This document shows positions 1 through 8,203 of a stretch of DNA of 39,292 bases, piece by piece (position 1 is the stretch's first letter; each line of letters opens with the position of its first letter). Source of the stretch: Bacillota bacterium. Lineage in GTDB: Bacteria > Bacillota > Sulfobacillia > UBA3575 > DUQP01. The position numbers and the translations under genes were made by a program. The DNA lies in contig DUQP01000024.1 in the NCBI GenBank assembly GCA_012837735.1, positions 1-39,292 on the forward strand. The letters are read 5' to 3'. Under the pieces are notes generated by a model, which did not search any database, was not told the origin of the DNA, and was given only the letters and a program-made list of their open reading frames with translations.

Positions 1-24
1 CCGCGGCGCGGGTTTTTCTTTTTT
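1..24 (+). terminator. 3' part of a rho-independent terminator of an upstream gene (partial)
   Basis: The window opens with a GC-rich stretch followed by an almost pure T run (ttttt c tttttt). This is what the descending arm and U-tract of an intrinsic terminator look like, but the ascending arm lies outside the window, so the hairpin cannot be verified. Confidence 0.35.
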
Positions 25-44
25 GATTTTAGGTTTTTGCCAAC

Positions 45-273
45 TTGTGGCTGAAAGCGAAGAAGGGGAGAGTAGGGCGGTATTGGACGGGACAGAGAGC
101 CGGGCTGAGGTTGGGAACCGGTACCGGATACGGCTTGAAGGTCACCCCGGAGCTTTCCAGTTGGCAGGGTCTGTCAATCGGCAGCCGATAAGGCCGTTAC
201 CGCGAGGTGACGGTGAACAGGGTGGTACCGCGGAGGGCACTCCGCCCCTGGGCTAGAACCGGCTCCCCGGGGC
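45..273 (+). promoter_or_regulatory. T-box leader 1, predicted valine specifier, possibly translational
   Basis: This is a tRNA-sensing T-box leader in front of the first aminotransferase gene. The conserved distal stem I signature (gagagccgggc...gaaccgg) lies at about 98-121. The predicted specifier is GTC (Val) at 141-143, placed after GAA+1 and before a purine, as in leader 2. The T-box AACAGGGTGGTACCGCG is at 216-232. An antiterminator can form from caggg (218-222) pairing with ccctg (246-250), closed by gcggag/ctccgc (230-235/240-245). No U-tract follows any hairpin before the gene. The ccctg arm can instead pair with caggg inside the ribosome binding site (285-289), which suggests control of translation. 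The T-box is certain; the specifier is probable; the translational mechanism is inference. Confidence 0.88.
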
Positions 274-299
274 TGGTTAGAAAACAGGGGGTGCAAAGA

Positions 300-1196
300 A
301 TGCAGATTTACATTGATGGAGAGTACTATTCCAAAGCTGAGGCGAAAATTTCGGTTTTTGATCATGGCTTACTCTATGGGGATGGCATCTTCGAGGGTAT
401 CCGCGCTTACAACGGAGGCCTATTTCGGCTGCGGGAACACATGGTGCGCCTTTATGAATCGGCTAAAACCATTGCGCTTGATATCCCGCTCCCTCTGGAG
501 CAACTGGAGCAGGATGTGATTGAGACCGTAAGGCGCAACAATCTGCGCGATGCCTATATTCGTCTAATTGTGACCCGGGGCGCAGGTGATTTGGGGATTG
601 ACCCGCGTAAATGCGCTAAAGCATCGATTATCATCATTGCGACCAGTATCAGCCTGTATCCGGAGGAGATGTATGAAAACGGTTTGTCGGTAATCACGGT
701 GCCAACGCGCCGTAACCACAGCGAGATGGTTAATCCGCGCGTCAAGTCACTAAACTATCTGAACAACATCCTGGCGAAGGAAGAAGGCAACCATTTGGGT
801 TACGCCGAGGTAGTGATGCTCAATTCTGATGGTTATGTGGTTGAGGGTAGCGCCGATAACATCTTCATCGTAAAAAACGGGGTTTTGATTACACCACCGG
901 CTTTTCTGGGCATCTTGAAAGGTATTACCAGGGAGGTCGTGATGGAATTGGCGCAGGCCATGGGTACCGAGGTGCGGGAAACCGTTTTTACCCGGCACGA
1001 CCTTTACAATGCTGATGAATGCTTTTTCACGGGCACGGGCGCGGAGTTGATTCCGGTCGTGGAAGTGGATGGCCGGAGCATCGGCACAGGCAAACCGGGG
1101 GAGATGACCAAGCAACTCTTGGCTGCTTTCCGCAAGGAGCGGACCGAGACCGGTGTGCCGATTTACCCTTGTTGCCAATACCCATCTGCAAGTTAG
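300..1196 (+). CDS. ilvE: branched-chain amino acid aminotransferase, paralog 1
   Basis: A PLP-dependent class IV aminotransferase that interconverts valine, leucine and isoleucine with their 2-oxo acids, using 2-oxoglutarate/glutamate; cytosolic. The 298-residue protein has the family motifs VFDHGLLYGDGIFEGIRAY near residues 19-37, the PLP lysine in PRVKSLNYLNN (K149), and the late phosphate-binding segments EGSADNIF and FFTGTGAELIPV. The frame stays open upstream to about 207, but that part is T-box RNA. ATG at 300 has a good site (aggggg, 286-291) eight bases away. It is roughly 60% identical by eye to the next gene, so the pair looks like a duplication. A D-amino acid aminotransferase is a less likely alternative, because the T-box context points to branched-chain substrates. 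Confidence 0.93.
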   Translation: MQIYIDGEYYSKAEAKISVFDHGLLYGDGIFEGIRAYNGGLFRLREHMVRLYESAKTIALDIPLPLEQLEQDVIETVRRNNLRDAYIRLIVTRGAGDLGIDPRKCAKASIIIIATSISLYPEEMYENGLSVITVPTRRNHSEMVNPRVKSLNYLNNILAKEEGNHLGYAEVVMLNSDGYVVEGSADNIFIVKNGVLITPPAFLGILKGITREVVMELAQAMGTEVRETVFTRHDLYNADECFFTGTGAELIPVVEVDGRSIGTGKPGEMTKQLLAAFRKERTETGVPIYPCCQYPSAS

Positions 1197-1254
1197 CAGG
1201 CATCATCTGGGGCAACCCAGCATATATATTTCATTACAACCAAAAATGAGATGC

Positions 1255-1546
1255 GAAGATGGGAAGTAGTAGGAGCGGCCAGCGGTGGACAGAGAGCTGG
1301 GCTGAAGCTGAGAACCAGTACCGACCCGCACTGAACCTCGTCCCGGAGCAGTTTCACCGAAAGCGGCCTTAGTCCGTGGGTAGGATGAGACCGGATGCTG
1401 GTCATTCGTTAACAATAGAGTGCCGAAACTACCGGCACTCGCTGAGGCGATCATCGCGAGATGATCGCTAAGCAGGGTGGTACCGCGAACAAACCCTTCG
1501 TCCCTGCCGTCGTGATGCGACGGTGGGGCGAGGGGTTTTCTTTTTT
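1255..1546 (+). promoter_or_regulatory. T-box leader 2, predicted leucine specifier, transcriptional terminator type
   Basis: A second T-box leader lies between the two aminotransferase genes. The stem I signature (gagagctgggctg...gaaccagt) is at about 1292-1319. The predicted specifier is CTC (Leu) at 1337-1339, again after GAA+1 and followed by a purine. A perfect hairpin gcgatcat/atgatcgc precedes the T-box motif AGCAGGGTGGTACCGCG at 1471-1487. The antiterminator partner tccct (1501-1505) is part of the terminator's ascending arm, the usual mutually exclusive design. Uncharged tRNA-Leu should therefore allow read-through into the second paralog. With the leader it fills the 422-base gap between the two genes. 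A small hairpin ctggg-gcaa-cccag at 1207-1220 follows the first gene's stop. Confidence 0.93.
1492..1546 (+). terminator. T-box-controlled intrinsic terminator
   Basis: The arm aacccttcg (1492-1500) pairs with cgaggggtt (about 1529-1537), and an inner gccgtcg/cgacggt stem extends it. A T-rich tract ttttcttttttt-like run follows at 1536-1546. This is the OFF state of T-box leader 2. Confidence 0.9.
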
Positions 1547-1618
1547 AGGCAAAGGGGGAGTTGCCGAGGGGATTCAGTTTGTGGGCATGGATTGTATTTT
1601 TTGAAAGGAGTGTTTTGG

Positions 1619-2509
1619 TTGGAGATTTACATTGATGGCCATTTCTATCCACAGGAAGAAGCCAAGGTGTCTGTTTTTGATCATGGCTATCTGTATGGAG
1701 ACGGAGTATTCGAAGGAATCCGCGCCTATAACGGGCGGGTGTTCAAACTCACCGAGCACTTGGACCGTCTCTATCAGTCCGCCAAGTCCATCATGATGGA
1801 AATCCCCATCTCATGGAAAGAGATGGAGGCCGCGGTGCTGGAAGCCGTGCGCCGGAATAACTTGCATGATGCCTATGTGCGGATCGTCGTTTCGCGCGGT
1901 GTGGGCGACTTGGGATTGGATCCCACGAAATGCCACCGGCCGACTGTGGTGGTGATTGCGGCCAAGATAGTTTTGTACCCAGAAGAACTTTATTCCAAGG
2001 GTTTGCGAGTGGTGACCGTCGGCACGCGCCGCAATCACCCGGAGGCACTCAACCCGCGCATTAAATCCACAAACTATCTAAATAACATCATAGCGAAAGC
2101 AGAAGCGTTGCATCTTGGCTATCAGGAAGTGTTGATGTTGAACGGGGAAGGATATGTGGTGGAAGGAACCGGAGACAATATCTTTTTGGTCCAGGATGGC
2201 AAACTGATTACACCGCCTCCTCATGTGGGAATTCTGAAAGGAATCACCAGGCAAACGGTCATCGATCTGGCGGCGGAAAGAGGGATACCGACCCTGCAAG
2301 AAGTGATTACGCGCCATGATGTCTTTAATGCGCAAGAATGTTTCATGACCGGTACGGCGGCCGAAATCATTCCCGTGGTTGAGGTGGATGGTCGCTTAAT
2401 CGGTGACGGCATGCCGGGGGCTGTGACGAAAAAGTTGATCACCGATTACCGTGAGCTGACGAAAGTATCCGGGACGCCTGTTTATCCGCAGGCGGAGATG
2501 GCCGGATAA
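1619..2509 (+). CDS. ilvE: branched-chain amino acid aminotransferase, paralog 2
   Basis: Second PLP class IV branched-chain aminotransferase (296 residues), catalysing the same transamination as its neighbour. It keeps the VFDHGYLYGDGVFEGIRAY block, the PLP lysine in NPRIKSTNYLNN, and the GTAAEIIPV phosphate-binding segment. The open frame reaches back into the leader, but the homology begins at MEIYIDG. This fixes the start as TTG at 1619, eight bases after aaggag (1605-1610). The gene sits behind a leucine-type T-box, whereas the first copy sits behind a valine-type one. The two isozymes may therefore be induced by different starvation signals. I cannot infer a difference in substrate preference from sequence alone. 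Confidence 0.93.
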   Translation: MEIYIDGHFYPQEEAKVSVFDHGYLYGDGVFEGIRAYNGRVFKLTEHLDRLYQSAKSIMMEIPISWKEMEAAVLEAVRRNNLHDAYVRIVVSRGVGDLGLDPTKCHRPTVVVIAAKIVLYPEELYSKGLRVVTVGTRRNHPEALNPRIKSTNYLNNIIAKAEALHLGYQEVLMLNGEGYVVEGTGDNIFLVQDGKLITPPPHVGILKGITRQTVIDLAAERGIPTLQEVITRHDVFNAQECFMTGTAAEIIPVVEVDGRLIGDGMPGAVTKKLITDYRELTKVSGTPVYPQAEMAG

Positions 2510-2612
2510 ACTGGCCGAACGAAACAGAAATTGCTAAGTTATGTTGCCTAAAAGCCGGAAAGGATATATCTGAGGCATGACATGCCGGATAACCTTTTTG
2601 GGGGTGAACTAC

Positions 2613-2780
2613 GTGGCGCAAGATCAGCAGGGCCAGACAAAAGATCCGATCCAGGCTCAGAATATTAGTCCGCTCCGCAACCGGTTTGAAATGGAGGTTG
2701 CCAATGAAATCAGTGCTGATATCAATCGATTGCGTCAAGAACGGGCGCAGCGCTTACAACAAAATGGCAACCAGTCGTAG
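2613..2780 (+). CDS. 55-residue protein resembling the N-terminal half of alpha/beta SASP (tentative)
   Basis: A short, hydrophilic, Gln/Asn/Arg-rich protein. The segment around residues 22-32 (NRFEMEVANEI) resembles the conserved K-x-E-V-A-x-E-I/L helix of alpha/beta-type small acid-soluble spore proteins, which coat spore DNA. The second SASP helix, with its Gly-rich linker, is not recognisable, so the assignment is tentative. Start GTG at 2613 is chosen because gggggtg (2600-2606) lies just upstream; an ATG at 2577 in the same frame has no ribosome site. A perfect inverted repeat ggcatg-a-catgcc (2574-2586) precedes it and a strong terminator follows, so it looks like a separate transcription unit. 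Confidence 0.65.
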   Translation: MAQDQQGQTKDPIQAQNISPLRNRFEMEVANEISADINRLRQERAQRLQQNGNQS

Positions 2781-2791
2781 CGTCAATGGCG

Positions 2792-2821
2792 GGCCCACCC
2801 CATGAGGGTGGGCCTTTTTTT
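2792..2821 (+). terminator. rho-independent terminator
   Basis: Perfect nine-pair stem ggcccaccc/gggtgggcc with a five-base loop, followed by seven T. It lies 11 bases after the small SASP-like gene. Confidence 0.93.
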
Positions 2822-2917
2822 GTGGGAAGATTCGGGAGTTTATCTGCCGGCAAGATGGGAAAGGAAACCGCCCCTAGAAGTCGAAATAACACATAATGTG
2901 AATGGGAGGCTGGGAAA

Positions 2918-4516
2918 ATGCATCTATCTTTCCACGGTGGTGCCGGCATGGTAACTGGTTCTAATTTCTTGTTAGAATCAGGCCATCAGCGTGTTTTGAT
3001 TGATTGTGGTCTCTTTCAGGGAAAGGACGGGGCAGATGATCGCAACTATGCCCCGTTTCTTTATGATGCGAGCCAAATTGATGCTGTCATCCTGACCCAT
3101 GCTCACATTGATCATAGTGGTCGGTTACCCCTGTTACACAAACGGGGATTTCTGGGCCCAATTTATGCTACCAAGGGCACAGTGGACTTATGCCGTATTA
3201 TGTTGGAAGACTCCGGGTATATTCAGGAAACGGAAACAGAATGGCTGAATCGGAAACGGCAGCGCGCTGGGAAGGAACCATTAGAACCGCTTTATACAGT
3301 AGCGGATGCCCAGTCCACGCTGCCGCAATTTGTAGCGTTGGAATATGACACAATCCATGACTTAGGAGAAGGGCTAAGAGTCCGTTTGCGCGATGCCGGA
3401 CATATCCTCGGCTCTGCCATCGTGGAGTTATGGGCAACGAATGGCGGCAAACAAATCAAGTTGGTCTTTAGTGGCGACATCGGTAATCCTGGTTCTCCAA
3501 TCGTGCGTGACCCGGCCCTGGTCGAAGGCGGCGATTACGTGATTATGGAATCAACGTATGGAGACAGGAATCACGAAGGACGGGAAGCTCGCCTGGAAAA
3601 CTTGGCAGAGATCATCAATCGCACAATAGCCCGGGGCGGGAATGTGATCATCCCGGCGTTTGCCATTGAACGCACCCAGGAATTACTGTACAGCCTCAAT
3701 AAATTGGTCGAAAAAGCCCGCATACCGGTACTGCCGGTTTATTTGGACAGTCCGCTGGCGATTGCCGCTACGGAAATTTTTCGGGTGCACCAGGATTATT
3801 TTGATGCGGAAGGGCAACGCATGGTACGATTCGGGGACGACCCGTTCCGGTTTCCGGGCTTGCGGTTTACCGCGTCAGCAGAAGAATCGCGCACTTTGAA
3901 TAAAGAAAGCGGTGCAATCATCATCTCCGCCAGCGGTATGTGTGATGCCGGACGCGTCAGGCACCATTTGAAGCACAATTTGTGGCGGAAAGAGAGCACC
4001 GTGTTATTGGTTGGTTTCCAAGCGGAATGCACTCTAGGCCGCCGACTGTTAGAAGGTGTGCGTAAGGTGCGCTTGTTTGGCGAAGAAATAACCGTGAAAG
4101 CTGATATAGAATACCTGCCGGCTTTTTCCGCCCATGCTGACCGGGACGGACTGCTCCAGTGGTTGGAAGGGATGAGTGCGAAGCCTGGGCAAGTGCTCCT
4201 GGTGCACGGAGAGCGCCAGGCGAGCAGATCACTGGCCGATTTGTTGGAGCAACACGGTTATCGGGTCGCTGTTCCCAAGATGGCCGAGAGAATTGCCCTT
4301 GAGTCAGGGCAGGTGGTGAAGCCGGCGGCGATCGCAAGCGAGGTCGAGTATCCGCTCGTTCCCATAGATGAACTTGGGGACGATTTGCTGGCGTTGCTGG
4401 ATGATATACAAGACGCCACTGAAGCCGGGCGTTGCGATGCGGAAATGGCAGGCCGCCTGGAAAAAGTGGCGCGTTTATTGCAACGGGCGCGGCAGGTCAT
4501 GAGTGGGGAGCTTTAA
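2918..4516 (+). CDS. beta-CASP metallo-beta-lactamase-fold ribonuclease-like protein
   Basis: A 532-residue zinc-dependent hydrolase of the MBL/beta-CASP (CPSF73/RNase J-like) superfamily, expected to cut or trim RNA in the cytosol. The HxHxDH signature THAHIDHSG gives H61, H63, D65 and H66. DAGHILGSA and FSGDIG supply the later MBL ligands. ISASGMCDAGR and FSAHADRDGL are typical beta-CASP motifs, and the region around 245-400 is the CASP insertion. The last 80 or so residues (EVEYPLVPIDELGDDLL...) form an acidic helical tail I do not recognise. There is no KH domain. Start ATG 2918 has gggagg upstream. The next gene starts 12 bases after its stop, so the two are probably co-transcribed. The RNA target is unknown. 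Confidence 0.85.
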   Translation: MHLSFHGGAGMVTGSNFLLESGHQRVLIDCGLFQGKDGADDRNYAPFLYDASQIDAVILTHAHIDHSGRLPLLHKRGFLGPIYATKGTVDLCRIMLEDSGYIQETETEWLNRKRQRAGKEPLEPLYTVADAQSTLPQFVALEYDTIHDLGEGLRVRLRDAGHILGSAIVELWATNGGKQIKLVFSGDIGNPGSPIVRDPALVEGGDYVIMESTYGDRNHEGREARLENLAEIINRTIARGGNVIIPAFAIERTQELLYSLNKLVEKARIPVLPVYLDSPLAIAATEIFRVHQDYFDAEGQRMVRFGDDPFRFPGLRFTASAEESRTLNKESGAIIISASGMCDAGRVRHHLKHNLWRKESTVLLVGFQAECTLGRRLLEGVRKVRLFGEEITVKADIEYLPAFSAHADRDGLLQWLEGMSAKPGQVLLVHGERQASRSLADLLEQHGYRVAVPKMAERIALESGQVVKPAAIASEVEYPLVPIDELGDDLLALLDDIQDATEAGRCDAEMAGRLEKVARLLQRARQVMSGEL

Positions 4517-4528
4517 GGAGAGAGGAAT

Positions 4529-5365
4529 TTGGAGGTTCTGGCACTAGTTGGGGCGGCTGGTACGGGAAAGAGCCACCGGGCTTTGTTGGTAGCGGAGCGT
4601 TATGAGGCGGATTTAATCATTGACGACGGTCTCTTGATTAAAGGTGGTAAGATCCTGGCCGGTAAATCAGCCAAACGCGAGCAAACACAAATGGCGGCTG
4701 TGCGGAGGGCGATCTTTTCCAACCAGGTCGACCGAGAGCTTGCCAAACAGGTCCTGTCAGAACAAAATCCCCAGCGCGTGTTGGTCTTGGGCACTTCACA
4801 GCGGATGGTGGATTTAATCACTGCCGCCCTTGATTTACCTAAACCAAAGCTATATGTGAGCATTGAAGAGGTTTCTAGCCCGAGCGATATCAGAAGGGCC
4901 AAGCGTTACCGGACCGAAGAGGGGAAGCATGTAATTCCGGCGCCAACCTTCGAAGTAAAAAGGGGTTTTTCCGGTTACTTGGTTGATCCGCTAAGGCTGT
5001 TCATGAAGGGAAAGGCTAAATCCAAGCGCCGGATGTTGGTTGAAAAATCCGTTGTAAGGCCTAGTTTCAGTTCTCTAGGGCGTTTCTTCATTGCCGATAC
5101 GGTCATAGTAGCGATCGCTTCCCGGGCTGGCCGTGAACATGAAGCCATCGACAAGGTGCTCCGGGTTGAAGTGGACTCAACCAGCGAGGGAGTTTTCTTG
5201 ACGATGGAGCTCTCAGTCCGATTGGGTTTTCATTTGCCGGATGTTTTACGGCAGGTGCAGGAGCGCGTAAGAGAGGTAGTGGAGTATCAGACAGCCCTAA
5301 ACGTGCTAGCGGTTGACGCCATTGCCAGGAAAGTCAGCCTGGATGAGGTCGGAAAGGAGAATTAA
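4529..5365 (+). CDS. P-loop NTPase fused to an Asp23/Gls24-like domain
   Basis: A 278-residue protein with a Walker A motif GAAGTGKS at residues 8-15. A short nucleotide-binding region runs to about residue 165. The C-terminal 105 residues resemble the Asp23/Gls24 (DUF322) fold: IADTVIVAIASRAG, LTMELSVRLGFHLPDVLRQVQERV and a final ALNVLAVDAIARKV strand. Asp23-like proteins are usually stand-alone and linked to the cell envelope or alkaline stress. A fusion to a P-loop domain suggests an ATP-dependent partner, but no reaction can be named. Start is TTG at 4529 after aaggagag. It sits between an RNA-processing-type hydrolase and a phosphate transporter, with 12 and 6 base gaps, so an operon is likely. 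Confidence 0.72.
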   Translation: MEVLALVGAAGTGKSHRALLVAERYEADLIIDDGLLIKGGKILAGKSAKREQTQMAAVRRAIFSNQVDRELAKQVLSEQNPQRVLVLGTSQRMVDLITAALDLPKPKLYVSIEEVSSPSDIRRAKRYRTEEGKHVIPAPTFEVKRGFSGYLVDPLRLFMKGKAKSKRRMLVEKSVVRPSFSSLGRFFIADTVIVAIASRAGREHEAIDKVLRVEVDSTSEGVFLTMELSVRLGFHLPDVLRQVQERVREVVEYQTALNVLAVDAIARKVSLDEVGKEN

Positions 5366-5371
5366 CAGGGG

Positions 5372-7003
5372 ATGTCGTTTGCTATGGCGTTTGGTCTGAT
5401 CGGTGGACTGGCCCTATTCATAATGGGTATGCGCATTATGGGGGACGGTCTGCAAAAGACCGCCGGAGATCGCCTGCGGCACATGATTGAGGTTTTGACC
5501 TCAAACCCACTGTTGGCAGTAGTGGTGGGCGCTTTAGTGACCGCAGTCGTACAAAGCAGCAGTGCCACGACCGTGATGGTGGTTGGGTTTGTCAACGGTG
5601 GTTTGATGACCTTGCGGCAGGCGGTTGGCATCATTATGGGTGCTAATATCGGCACCACCATCACAGCCCAGATCATCGCTTTCCAACTGGATAAATATGC
5701 TTTGCCTGCGATTGCGTTGGGGGTTGCATTCCAGCTATTCGGCCGCCGCCGCACGCAACAATATCTTGGCGAAGTGTTGTTTGGCTTCGGCATTTTATTC
5801 TTGGGCATGGGAATCATGAAAGACGCCATGGGCCCTTTGCAGGAGATACCAGCGTTCAGCGAGGCAATGACCCGGTTTGGGCAAAACCCTGCTTTAGGTG
5901 CGGTAACGGGTTTTGCCATGACCGGTGCCATCCAGAGTTCCAGTGCCACAATCGGTATGCTGCAAGCACTGGCCGGTAACGGGCTTGTCAGTTTAAAAAC
6001 AGCCTTACCAATTTTGTTCGGGGACAATGTGGGCACGACTGTCACCGCCATGCTGTCCAGCGTTGGTACAAACTTGACCGCTCGCAGAGCCGCACTTGTG
6101 CACTTCATGTTTAACCTGATTGGCGCTACTCTTTTCCTCACCGTCTTACCCCTGGTGGAATGGGCCGTTGTGAAAACATCAAGTGACATCGTAAGGCAGA
6201 TCGCCAATGCCCATACAATGTTCAATGTCATAAATGTGGCAATCCAACTTCCCTTTGCCGGGTTACTGGTGGCAATCGTGCACCGCCTGTTGCCTGGAGA
6301 GGACGACGTGCTCCGGCGGGGCCCGCAGTTTTTAGACAAGCGTCTGTTCAATACTCCTTCTTTGGCTGTGACGGCAATCAAAAAAGAACTATACCGCATG
6401 GGACAGCTGGCTAGTGATATGCTGGCCGAGGCGATGCGAGCATTTCAGAATGGTGATCAAAACGTCATTCAGGGGGCCTATGAAAAAGAAGATGTGATCA
6501 ATGAACTGGAAAAAGAAGTCACCAGGTATGTGGTTGTATTGTCCGGTTTTGAAATCAGCGATCTGCAGTCAAACCAGTTGAGTGCTCTGATTGACATAGT
6601 GAACGATATTGAACGGGTAGGTGACCATGCCGAAAATATTCTGGAACTGGCGGAGGTGAAATGTGATCGACGCCTGCCACTATCTGAGAGTGCGCACCAA
6701 GACCTGCGCGTGATGTATGAAAGGGTGGATGCAGCTGTAAAAGATGCGATTCAGGCGTTGTGGGAACAAAATGACGAACTTGCCCTGCGCGTGGTGGAGC
6801 ACGAAAATGAGGTCGATGCCATGGAAAGGGATCTGCGCCGCGCCCACATTGGTCGTTTGAATGCGGGGACGTGCCATCCGGAATCGGGGGTGATCTACCT
6901 GGACGTCTTGAGCAACCTGGAACGGATAGCTGATCATGCTTCCAGTATTGCCCATGAGGTGTTGGAATTCAGTAAAGTCGAGGAAGATATCTGGCCAGAC
7001 TAG
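5372..7003 (+). CDS. Na+/phosphate cotransporter family protein with C-terminal PhoU domain
   Basis: A 543-residue inner-membrane protein of the Na/Pi-cotransporter II (NptA/YjbB-like) family, likely moving phosphate with sodium. The two inverted repeats each carry the family signature: VVQSSSATTVMVVGF with GANIGTT near residues 60-90, and AIQSSSATIGML with GDNVGTT near 190-220. About eight hydrophobic segments fill residues 1-310. The remaining 220 residues form a charged helical PhoU-like module containing NDIERVGDHAENI and SNLERIADHASSI, the two PhoU metal-binding repeats. It is the last gene of the preceding cluster. In some relatives the activity is phosphate export, so direction is uncertain. 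Confidence 0.88.
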   Translation: MSFAMAFGLIGGLALFIMGMRIMGDGLQKTAGDRLRHMIEVLTSNPLLAVVVGALVTAVVQSSSATTVMVVGFVNGGLMTLRQAVGIIMGANIGTTITAQIIAFQLDKYALPAIALGVAFQLFGRRRTQQYLGEVLFGFGILFLGMGIMKDAMGPLQEIPAFSEAMTRFGQNPALGAVTGFAMTGAIQSSSATIGMLQALAGNGLVSLKTALPILFGDNVGTTVTAMLSSVGTNLTARRAALVHFMFNLIGATLFLTVLPLVEWAVVKTSSDIVRQIANAHTMFNVINVAIQLPFAGLLVAIVHRLLPGEDDVLRRGPQFLDKRLFNTPSLAVTAIKKELYRMGQLASDMLAEAMRAFQNGDQNVIQGAYEKEDVINELEKEVTRYVVVLSGFEISDLQSNQLSALIDIVNDIERVGDHAENILELAEVKCDRRLPLSESAHQDLRVMYERVDAAVKDAIQALWEQNDELALRVVEHENEVDAMERDLRRAHIGRLNAGTCHPESGVIYLDVLSNLERIADHASSIAHEVLEFSKVEEDIWPD

Positions 7004-7092
7004 GTGGCAGGATTACCAGCTGGCAAACAAGAAAGCTAAAATAACAAAAGATGCTAACTGAAATGAATGGCAAGTGATTTGGTGGCGGGATA

Positions 7093-7101
7093 TGCTACAA
7101 T
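7093..7101 (+). promoter_or_regulatory. extended -10 promoter candidate for the glycolytic operon
   Basis: TG-c-TACAAT at 7093-7101 is an extended -10 element 60 bases before the gap start. No good -35 hexamer stands at 16-18 bases, so the call rests on the extended motif and its position between two gene clusters. Confidence 0.35.
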
Positions 7102-7104
7102 TAG

Positions 7105-8163
<1,059 letters not shown>

Positions 8164-8203
8164 GTAGCCCCTTTGAATTCGTGGAGGGGAGACGGACAAC
8201 GAG

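Noticed and set aside
207-299. N-terminal extension of the first aminotransferase
   Set aside because: The extra 31 codons are T-box RNA; the homology and ribosome site fix the start at 300.
5362-6399. Long minus-strand frame of 345 codons
   Set aside because: It lies wholly antisense to the Na/Pi cotransporter, has low-complexity composition and no family motifs.
7079-7101. TTGGTG with TACAAT as a full gap promoter
   Set aside because: The spacer is only 11 bases, so only the extended -10 is kept.
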